This document shows, piece by piece, positions 1-5,168 of a stretch of DNA of 6,915 nt (the stretch's first letter is position 1; each line of letters opens with the position of its first letter). The notes under the pieces were generated by a model. That model ran no database searches, was not told the origin of the DNA, and saw only the letters and a list, made by a program, of their open reading frames with translations. Source of the stretch: Dehalococcoidia bacterium (GTDB taxonomy: Bacteria; Chloroflexota; Dehalococcoidia; GIF9; AB-539-J10); contig JAOUFZ010000091.1 in the NCBI GenBank assembly GCA_029857995.1, positions 1-6,915 of the forward strand, read 5' to 3'. The translations under genes and the position numbers were made by a program.

Positions 1-47
1 TATCAATAGGTTGCAGTATCCACGACATGCCTCGGAGCCAAGGAGTC

Positions 48-64
48 ACAAGACGCTATCTTGT
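48..64 (-). terminator. Small stem-loop at the 3' end of dnaN, possible weak terminator
   Basis: The arms ACAAGA (48-53) and TCTTGT (59-64) are perfect inverted repeats with a 5-nt loop, and the hairpin touches the dnaN stop codon. No T tract follows on the minus strand, so it does not look like a classic intrinsic terminator. Nothing else can be supported in bases 1-63: both plus and minus frames there are too short to judge. Confidence 0.2.
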
Positions 65-1197
65 CACCACTGCACGAACATAGGCATGACTACATGTACA
101 TAATTGTCCACGCCTATGGGGCGGATTGTTCCCGGGCTCGAGGGGGTGGTCAGTTCCAAGGCGACCTGGGCCTGGGGAAGGACAGACAGGACATCGGAAA
201 GATATCTTACATTGAAAGCAATTTTCGCCTCTTCTCCGTCAGTGAGAGCATCCACTTCTCCAACATTGTCTCCAACTTCTTCAGCCTGAGCAGAAACAGT
301 CACCTTTCCTGGAACAAGTTCAGTACCCGGGGTAATGACCAGGCGAACTATGCCGCTGGCATCGCGAGCAAATATGGAGGACATCTTAGTGACCCGAAGA
401 AATTCACTAATGTCCACTACAGCCCGCGTGGTATAGCTTTGCGGAATAACTTGAGAGTAGTTTGGGAATGAACCTTGAATAAGCTGGGACACCATCTCAG
501 CGTCCTTGAGCCGGAAGAGGACCTGGCTCTTTTTTTCGTTTACGGTGATTTCTACGGGTTCCTCTTGCTCACCAAGAAGGCGACTTAGCTCACTGAGGGT
601 TCTGGCCGGGATAATAACCGTAGTCTTCTCCTTGACTCGCGAGTTGAGAGTTGTCTTGTGGACAGCTAGTCTGAAACCATCGGCAGCCACGAGGTTAAGT
701 TGGTCGCCATCGAACTCAGTGTTAATTCCTGTTAACACCGGGCGGGATTCTTCAGTGGCAGCAGCAAAGGCAACCTGTGTAATTCCTTCCCTGAGGTTAG
801 CCGCTTCAATGGTGCTAGTTATGCCATCGTTTATCTGAGGGATAGGGGGGAAATCTGCAGCATCAATGCCGTGAATACGGGCTTGGAAATGGCCGCTCTT
901 AAGCTCCAGGATACGACCGTTAGCAGGAAGATTGATTTCAATTAAGTCGTTGGGCAAGGAATTAACAAAGTCGGTGAGTAAGCGAGCGGGCACAGTTATT
1001 TCTCCCTTCTGTTTCACCTTGGCACCGACCCAACACGTGATAGCCATTTCCAGGTTGGTGGCCGCCAATTTGAGACGCGACTGCTCAGCAGATAAAAGGA
1101 TGTTTTGGGTGACAGGCAAAGTGGACCTGGTGGCGACAGCTCTCCCTACAGTGTTTAGCCCCTTATTTAAGTTCTCTTGAAGACAAGACAATTTCAT
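64..1197 (-). CDS. dnaN: DNA polymerase III subunit beta (sliding clamp)
   Basis: This is the ring-shaped processivity clamp that tethers the replicative polymerase to DNA and serves as docking platform for repair and replication proteins. The 377-residue product has the usual family length and shows the three repeated clamp domains. Landmarks are the N-terminal MKLSCLQENL, RPVLTG (152-157), ADGFRLAVH (172-180, where many clamps have TDGFRLA), QGSFPNYSQVIP (241-252), FNVRYLSDVL (328-337) and the end VVMPMFVQW. The start at 1197 is chosen because GGAGG lies 6 nt upstream (1204-1208) and the protein then begins as relatives do. A longer reading from a TTG at 1242 would run through the promoter and RBS. 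The gene lies downstream of malQ on the same strand, but its own promoter in the 195-bp gap suggests separate expression. dnaA and recF, its common neighbours, are not in the window. The tail after MPM is FVQW, unlike the RL of E. coli. Confidence 0.97.
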   Translation of the reverse strand: MKLSCLQENLNKGLNTVGRAVATRSTLPVTQNILLSAEQSRLKLAATNLEMAITCWVGAKVKQKGEITVPARLLTDFVNSLPNDLIEINLPANGRILELKSGHFQARIHGIDAADFPPIPQINDGITSTIEAANLREGITQVAFAAATEESRPVLTGINTEFDGDQLNLVAADGFRLAVHKTTLNSRVKEKTTVIIPARTLSELSRLLGEQEEPVEITVNEKKSQVLFRLKDAEMVSQLIQGSFPNYSQVIPQSYTTRAVVDISEFLRVTKMSSIFARDASGIVRLVITPGTELVPGKVTVSAQAEEVGDNVGEVDALTDGEEAKIAFNVRYLSDVLSVLPQAQVALELTTPSSPGTIRPIGVDNYVHVVMPMFVQW

Positions 1198-1213
1198 GGA
1201 ATACCTCCCCCTC

Positions 1214-1222
1214 TGTGTATAA
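1214..1222 (-). promoter_or_regulatory. DnaA box in the dnaN leader
   Basis: The minus strand reads TTATACACA, a perfect match to the DnaA-box consensus TTATNCACA and identical to E. coli oriC box R2. It lies between the predicted -10 and the ribosome binding site, over the expected transcription start (about 1219-1221). I found no other exact match in the window. DnaA binding here would be expected to repress or time dnaN expression; that is inference. Confidence 0.5.
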
Positions 1223-1251
1223 TAAAAGTATACTATCAACAAGTATAATAA
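1217..1251 (-). repeat. Repeated GTATAATAA units around the dnaN promoter
   Basis: GTATAATAA (plus-strand reading) occurs exactly at 1217-1225 and again at 1243-1251, 26 bp apart. A related GTATACTAT lies between them at 1228-1236 and contains the predicted -10. The first copy overlaps the DnaA box. In AT-rich promoter DNA this may be compositional, or it may mark operator half-sites or alternative -10 elements. Confidence 0.35.
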
Positions 1252-1255
1252 TCAA
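1227..1255 (-). promoter_or_regulatory. Sigma70-type promoter for dnaN
   Basis: On the minus strand TTGATT (-35, 1250-1255) is followed by a 17-bp spacer and TATACT (-10, 1227-1232). Both hexamers are close to the TTGACA/TATAAT consensus, and the surrounding 60 bp is strongly AT-rich. The start site would fall near 1220, giving a leader of roughly 23 nt that contains the GGAGG ribosome binding site. Confidence 0.6.
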
Positions 1256-1281
1256 TGATTCGATTTGACATAATAACCCAT

Positions 1282-1312
1282 TCACTTAAGTGATAGCGCC
1301 GACGGCTGCTAT
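1282..1312 (-). other. Palindrome plus stem-loop in the malQ-dnaN gap
   Basis: A perfect 12-bp palindrome, TCACTTAAGTGA (1282-1293), abuts a GC-rich hairpin at 1293-1312. In the hairpin ATAGC and GCC pair with GGC and GCTAT around a 3-nt loop, with one bulged base. The structure lies about 80 bp past the malQ stop and about 27 bp upstream of the dnaN -35. It may end or attenuate the malQ transcript, though no T run follows, or be a regulator site for dnaN. The rest of the gap (1313-1392) shows only a short TGCAG/CTGCA inverted repeat at 1337-1354. Confidence 0.3.
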
Positions 1313-1392
1313 TGCTGAGCTCGCTTGGTTCGCAACTGCAGGCTCGTGTCTGCAACTTAATTAATGTCCAGCACAAACTCATCAAGCCGTAA

Positions 1393-2916
1393 CTACCGTC
1401 CAGAGAGTGCAGTCAATTTCTTTAACCTGGCTTTGATTTCTTCGGTCAACATATCGGGCGTAAGACGCCAACACCAGTTCCCTTCCGATCTGCCTGGAAG
1501 ATTCATTCTGGCTTCGCTGCCCAACCCCAAAACATCTTGCATAGGGATGATGGCAGTATCAGCGGCAGACATCAAAGCCAGACGCATGAAATCCCAGTTT
1601 ATCTCGTGACCATCTGTGCCTAGATAATTCAAAGCGATCTGCTTCTCCCTTTCCCTCTCCCCTTTGCTCTGAGTGCTGTCTTTGACATCTTCCCCTCTGA
1701 ACCAGCCGATGGTAGTATTGTTGTCATGAGTGCCGGTGTACACGACGGAGTTCTGTGGATAGTTGTAGGGCCTGTACTTATCAGCATTCAAGCCAGTGCC
1801 AAACGAGAACTGAAGAACTCTCATGCCAGGAAAGCCAAATTGGTCTCTCAAAGCATGTACCTCCGGAGTAATCATTCCGAGGTCTTCAGCAATTATAGGT
1901 AGCGTGCCTAGAGCTTTTTGTACCGCTTCAAACAACTTGGCTCCCGGTCCGGGAACCCACCTGCCATTTACGGCTGTATCATCTGTTGCTGGAACCTCCC
2001 AATATTTCTCGAAGCCGCGAAAATGGTCGAGTCTGATAATGTCCACCAAGTCACGTGTTGCCCGGAAACGGTCAATCCACCAAGCATAGCCATCCTTAGC
2101 CATCACATCCCAGCGATAGAGAGGATTTCCCCATAACTGTCCTGTCTCGCTGAAGTAGTCTGGCGGTACCCCAGCCACCACGGTTGGTTTGCCGCTGTCA
2201 TCCAGATAGAACATCTCCGGATGTGCCCAGACCACAACGCTATCAAGGGCAATAAATATGGGCATGTCACCGATGAACCTTATTCCACGTTCATTACAAT
2301 ACTTCTTCACTCCCGACCATTGTTTGAAGAACTGATATTGTTGATATTTGTGGTAGGAAATCTCGTAGGCCAGATTCCTTCTCCGGTATCCGAGAGATTT
2401 TGGCTCACGCCTCCGGATGCCTTCCTCCCAAGTATTCCAGGCGGCAAAGCCATGAGCCTCTTTAAATGCCATAAACAGTGAGTAAGCTTCGAGCCAGGCG
2501 GCATTCTGCTGACAGAAGACCTTGAATTGCTTTCGCTCACCACGAGCAGCTTTCCCCTGAAAAATCTCAAAAGACTTTCTCAAGAGGGGTATCTTGAACT
2601 TGATGACTGCACCATAGTCAACCCTATCTTTGGGGAAGGAAGGCGCATTCTCCAACTCGGCGGGTTCAAGTAACTTATCTGCGACCAGTCCTTCTGGACT
2701 TATAAGCAATGGATTTCCTGCAAAGACCGAGAGACACTGGTAAGGAGAATCTCCATAGCCTGTGGGTCCGAGGGGCAAGACCTGCCAGACACGCTGCCCG
2801 GTGGTAACCAGAAAATCTGCAAATCGACAAGCTTCTTTTCCCAAATCTCCGATTCCAAATCGGCCTGGGAGTGAAGTCGGGTGCAATAATATCCCACTTG
2901 CTCTGGGAAAGTTCAT
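1393..2916 (-). CDS. malQ: 4-alpha-glucanotransferase (amylomaltase, disproportionating enzyme, GH77)
   Basis: This cytoplasmic enzyme transfers alpha-1,4-glucan segments between maltodextrins and can release free glucose, serving maltodextrin and glycogen turnover. The 507-residue product is full length for GH77. It shows the N-terminal ASGILLHPTSLPG signature (6-18), GPTGYGDSPYQ (50-60), and the loop GVPPDYFSETGQLWGNPLY (249-267). All three catalytic acids are visible: nucleophile D297 in RLDHFRG, acid/base E344 in IIAEDLG, and D398 in GTHDNN, with spacing close to the T. aquaticus enzyme (293/340/395). The start is fixed: an in-frame TGA lies three codons upstream, and the conserved block begins at once. 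The Shine-Dalgarno site is weak (GGATGA about 8 nt upstream). malQ is divergent from the glucokinase operon, whose enzyme would take up its glucose product. Confidence 0.96.
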   Translation of the reverse strand: MNFPRASGILLHPTSLPGRFGIGDLGKEACRFADFLVTTGQRVWQVLPLGPTGYGDSPYQCLSVFAGNPLLISPEGLVADKLLEPAELENAPSFPKDRVDYGAVIKFKIPLLRKSFEIFQGKAARGERKQFKVFCQQNAAWLEAYSLFMAFKEAHGFAAWNTWEEGIRRREPKSLGYRRRNLAYEISYHKYQQYQFFKQWSGVKKYCNERGIRFIGDMPIFIALDSVVVWAHPEMFYLDDSGKPTVVAGVPPDYFSETGQLWGNPLYRWDVMAKDGYAWWIDRFRATRDLVDIIRLDHFRGFEKYWEVPATDDTAVNGRWVPGPGAKLFEAVQKALGTLPIIAEDLGMITPEVHALRDQFGFPGMRVLQFSFGTGLNADKYRPYNYPQNSVVYTGTHDNNTTIGWFRGEDVKDSTQSKGEREREKQIALNYLGTDGHEINWDFMRLALMSAADTAIIPMQDVLGLGSEARMNLPGRSEGNWCWRLTPDMLTEEIKARLKKLTALSGR

Positions 2917-2930
2917 ACTAATTCATCCAT
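2913..2930 (-). other. Five-codon reading frame (MDELV) overlapping the malQ start
   Basis: An ATG at 2930 opens a five-codon frame whose TGA stop shares bases with the malQ ATG in an ATGA overlap. Such overlaps can couple translation, and malQ itself has only a weak Shine-Dalgarno. There is no convincing RBS in front of the mini-frame either, so chance is the likelier explanation. Confidence 0.12.
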
Positions 2931-3007
2931 GATAGAGGGTGCCTGGTCCGGAATGCAAGAATTGACGATTTCGCCGTGCTTTCGATTGTCGAGGACGGAC
3001 TGGCATC

Positions 3008-3037
3008 TTGGAATCTTTATTTACATCAGTATACAAT
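3008..3037 (+). promoter_or_regulatory. Candidate promoter for the glk-lacD-pyk operon
   Basis: TTGGAA (3008-3013) is followed by -10-like TATACA (3030-3035, spacer 16) or TACAAT (3032-3037, spacer 18). A second possible -35, TTTACA, lies at 3020-3025 but lacks a good -10 at the right distance. The start site would fall near 3042-3044, leaving a leader of about 75 nt before glk. The -10 overlaps that of the opposing malQ promoter. Confidence 0.4.
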
Positions 3038-3060
3038 AGGATGTATCAGTAAACAATGGT
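3026..3060. repeat. Direct repeat TCAGTAWACAAT, 20-bp spacing, in the divergent promoter region
   Basis: TCAGTATACAAT (3026-3037) is repeated as TCAGTAAACAAT (3046-3057) with one mismatch. The copies are exactly 20 bp apart, close to two helical turns. The first copy covers the shared -10 of both divergent promoters; the second covers the malQ -35. Inverted arms TACATC (3022-3027) and GATGTA (3040-3045) flank the first copy. The position fits an operator for a regulator controlling malQ and the glk operon together. Confidence 0.4.
3028..3056 (-). promoter_or_regulatory. Candidate promoter for malQ
   Basis: On the minus strand TTGTTT (-35, 3051-3056) precedes TATACT (-10, 3028-3033) with a 17-bp spacer. 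The -10 is the same hexamer used by the predicted dnaN promoter, but the -35 matches consensus only in its TTG. The malQ leader would be about 105 nt. It overlaps the glk promoter face to face, through the GTATAC palindrome at 3029-3034. Confidence 0.4.
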
Positions 3061-3109
3061 TGCTGACATGAGGGGTTGCGAATGGAAAGTGGATTTCCTG
3101 CACTGATGA
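3056..3109 (+). other. Possible leader frame (16 codons) ending in tandem stops at the glk RBS
   Basis: ATG at 3056 opens a 16-codon frame, MVADMRGCEWKVDFLH, in the same frame as glk and closed by tandem TGA TGA (3104-3109). The glk Shine-Dalgarno GAGGGA (3108-3113) begins inside the second stop. No strong RBS precedes the frame: AGGA at 3038-3041 is 14 nt away and would lie at or before the predicted transcript start. It could couple translation or be accidental; its firm use is that the stops exclude an upstream glk start. Confidence 0.18.
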
Positions 3110-3118
3110 GGGACAAAA

Positions 3119-4111
3119 ATGCCTAAGGATATGACAGCTTTGAGTCTGGGCATTGACATTGGAGGCACCAAGATTCTAACGGCAGTAGCTAACTCTCGAG
3201 GTGCAATACTTTCGAGTGATGAGAGTGTGACACCTGTCACAAAGAGTCGTGAGGCAGTAATCCAATCCATTGTGGACTCGGCGCATCGCGCCTTGAAGCA
3301 GATATGCGTTGCCACTTCAGAGGTTTGTGGCGTCGGGGTCGGGGTTGCCGGCGTCTCAAATCCTGAAGCAGGCATACTCTTTACTTCCCCGAATCTGCCT
3401 GGGTTAAGAGACGTTCCCCTAAGAGACATTATACAGGAAAGGCTGGGCAAGAAAACCTTTCTCATGAATGATGCCAACGCCGCTGCCCTAGGAGAATTCT
3501 ATTTCGGCGCTGCCCGGGGTGTTCGTAACTTCCTTTATATTACTCTCAGCACCGGTGTCGGCGGAGGCATTGTCTGTGATGAGAAGATTTACAGTGGAGC
3601 TATTGGTGGTGCTGGTGAGGTGGGGCACATGACTATTGACGACGATGGTCCAATCTGCAAGTGTGGAAACAGAGGGTGTTGGGAAACACTGGCATCAGGG
3701 ACAGCCCTAGCCAGGGAGGCCAGACAACGGATAAGAGAAGGGGTTAAGACCTCCATTCTGGAATATGCCGAGGGTGACGTGGATAGGATAACGGCGGAGG
3801 TCGTTCATAGTGCCGCCGAACAGGGTGATAGCCTAGCTAGAGAACTTATTACCCGGACCGGCTACTACATAGGTGTAGGGCTGGCCAATTTAATAAACAT
3901 ATTCAATCCTGAGTTGATAGTCATTGGTGGCGGTTTGTCAAACATCGGTGATATGCTGCTCGAGCCAGCTTTCAAGACGGCTGGAGAGAGGGCATACAAA
4001 GAAGCTTTCCTGGCGGTGCGCTTTGCCACTGCTGAGTTGGGCCGAAATTCCGGCGTGCTCGGCGCCGCCGCTTTTGCTCTGCAAGAGATGAGAAAAACCT
4101 CCTGGGGGTAA
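3119..4111 (+). CDS. glk: ROK-family glucokinase
   Basis: This cytoplasmic kinase would use ATP to convert glucose to glucose 6-phosphate. The 330-residue protein shows the ROK architecture: phosphate-binding GIDIGGTK (11-18), catalytic D118 in MNDANAAALGE, STGVGGG (144-150), the GEVGHM sugar-binding segment with E167 and H170, and IGGGL (269-273). The zinc-binding group is complete: H170 plus C180, C182 and C187 in the CKCGNRGCWE motif, typical of the ROK glucokinase and repressor lineage. There is no N-terminal helix-turn-helix, so this is a kinase rather than a ROK repressor. Start: GAGGGA lies 5 nt upstream, and tandem in-frame stops at 3104-3109 rule out a longer form; ATG at codon 5 is the only close alternative. 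It leads an operon with lacD and pyk. Glucose is the most likely substrate given malQ and glgB nearby, but another hexose or an N-acetylated sugar cannot be excluded. Confidence 0.9.
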   Translation: MPKDMTALSLGIDIGGTKILTAVANSRGAILSSDESVTPVTKSREAVIQSIVDSAHRALKQICVATSEVCGVGVGVAGVSNPEAGILFTSPNLPGLRDVPLRDIIQERLGKKTFLMNDANAAALGEFYFGAARGVRNFLYITLSTGVGGGIVCDEKIYSGAIGGAGEVGHMTIDDDGPICKCGNRGCWETLASGTALAREARQRIREGVKTSILEYAEGDVDRITAEVVHSAAEQGDSLARELITRTGYYIGVGLANLINIFNPELIVIGGGLSNIGDMLLEPAFKTAGERAYKEAFLAVRFATAELGRNSGVLGAAAFALQEMRKTSWG

Positions 4112-4143
4112 AGGAAAGAGATGGTCTATGTTGAGGTGATGTA

Positions 4144-5136
4144 ATGGACATATCTATCGGCAAGCTGAGAGGGCTCCAGCAATTGGCTGACTCGAGGGGA
4201 ATGATGACAATGTGTGCCATTGACCACAGAGGCGCACTTAAGAAGGCTTTGAACGGTAAAAACCCTGCCGCGGTTCGTTACCGGGATATAGTTGATTTCA
4301 AACTTGACCTCTGTCAAGCATTAGGGCCATTTGCCAGTGCCATATTGCTCGACCCGGAATATGGAGCGGCTCAGGCTATAGCTGAGGGTCTCTTGCCTGG
4401 GTCCAAAGGGCTTCTTGTCAGCATGGAAAAGAGCGGCTACACCGGACATGGTACAGCCAGAATAACTGAGCTTCTATCCGGCTGGAGCGTGAAGAAGGCC
4501 AAGAAGATGGGAGCCTCAGCAGTCAAGCTTTTAATCTACTTCAGGCCCGACCTAAAAGATATCGCATCCAAGCAACTGGATTTGGTGGCAAGACTAGCCG
4601 ACCAATGCATTGAAGAGGACATAGCCTTTCTGGTTGAGCCAGTAAGCTATCCTATTGAGGAAAACAGCGCATCTTCAAAGAAGTTTGCCGAGATCAAGCC
4701 TGATCTGGTAATCGAAACTGCGCGGCTGATTACTGCCCTGCCTATTGATGTATTGAAAGCAGAATTCCCGGCGGATATTAAGTTCGAGGAAGACGAAGGA
4801 AGGCTGTTGAAGTTGTGCCAAGAATTGAATCAGGCTTCCAGGCTACCCTGGGTGCTGCTCAGTGCTGGTGTTGATTTTGACTCATTTAAGAAACAGGTGG
4901 AGATAGCCTGTAAGGCGGGTGCTTCCGGTTTCTTGGCAGGGCGTGCCTTGTGGCAGGAGGGCGCCCAAATTCCTTCGCGGGAAGAAAGGATGAGTTTTTT
5001 CCAGAATATGGCAGCTCCAAGGTTGAAGGAATTGGTCGAGATAGCTGATAGCCACGGCAAGCCGTGGTATTTCAAACTGGGGGCTAAGAACGGCAAAGTC
5101 GCTCCACTTGCTGAAGGCTGGTATCAGAGTTACTGA
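4144..5136 (+). CDS. lacD: LacD-type class I ketose-bisphosphate aldolase (tagatose 1,6-bisphosphate aldolase family)
   Basis: Family members split tagatose 1,6-bisphosphate to dihydroxyacetone phosphate and glyceraldehyde 3-phosphate through a lysine Schiff base; characterised LacD enzymes also accept fructose 1,6-bisphosphate. The 330-residue length fits LacD (about 326). D27 and R29 in AIDHRG and K205 in DVLKAEFP fall at the numbers I recall for streptococcal LacD active-site residues. K128, E165 (FLVEP), S240 (LLSAGV) and R267 (AGRALW) are plausible further ligands. Position 28 is His where LacD commonly has Gln. Start: GAGGTGAT (4133-4140) lies just upstream, and the N-terminus aligns without extension. 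It sits 32 bp after glk and 32 bp before pyk. No lacA, lacB, lacC or galactose genes are nearby, so a general glycolytic role is more likely than lactose use. Sulfofructose 1-phosphate aldolase (YihT-like) is the main alternative. Confidence 0.82.
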   Translation: MDISIGKLRGLQQLADSRGMMTMCAIDHRGALKKALNGKNPAAVRYRDIVDFKLDLCQALGPFASAILLDPEYGAAQAIAEGLLPGSKGLLVSMEKSGYTGHGTARITELLSGWSVKKAKKMGASAVKLLIYFRPDLKDIASKQLDLVARLADQCIEEDIAFLVEPVSYPIEENSASSKKFAEIKPDLVIETARLITALPIDVLKAEFPADIKFEEDEGRLLKLCQELNQASRLPWVLLSAGVDFDSFKKQVEIACKAGASGFLAGRALWQEGAQIPSREERMSFFQNMAAPRLKELVEIADSHGKPWYFKLGAKNGKVAPLAEGWYQSY

Positions 5137-5168
5137 CCGGTAATACTCTGACACAGCCAGGTGGCGAT

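Noticed and set aside
1..28. Start of a further minus-strand gene at ATG 28
   Set aside because: The only RBS-like GAGG is 1 nt from the ATG and just nine codons are visible, so there is no support.
61..471. Plus-strand 136-codon reading frame
   Set aside because: It is antisense to dnaN, starts at TTG, has no RBS and resembles no protein family; it shadows a well-supported gene.
1198..1242. N-terminal extension of dnaN from a TTG at 1242
   Set aside because: It would translate through the RBS, DnaA box and -10, and adds 15 residues not typical of clamps.
1265..1296. Plus-strand promoter starting with consensus TTGACA at 1265-1270
   Set aside because: No acceptable -10 lies 16-18 bp downstream, and no plus-strand gene follows.
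1293..1360. tRNA-like stretch (TGGTTCGCAACT resembles a T loop)
   Set aside because: No acceptor stem, anticodon arm or D arm can be assembled around it.
1364..1609. Plus-strand 81-codon frame across the malQ 3' end
   Set aside because: Antisense to malQ, with no RBS and no recognisable protein features.
1754..1762. Near DnaA box (one mismatch, TGTGGATAG)
   Set aside because: It lies inside malQ coding sequence; single-mismatch boxes are common by chance.
3119..4111. ROK transcriptional repressor instead of a sugar kinase
   Set aside because: There is no N-terminal helix-turn-helix domain; the ATP-binding motif begins at residue 11 and the catalytic Asp is present.
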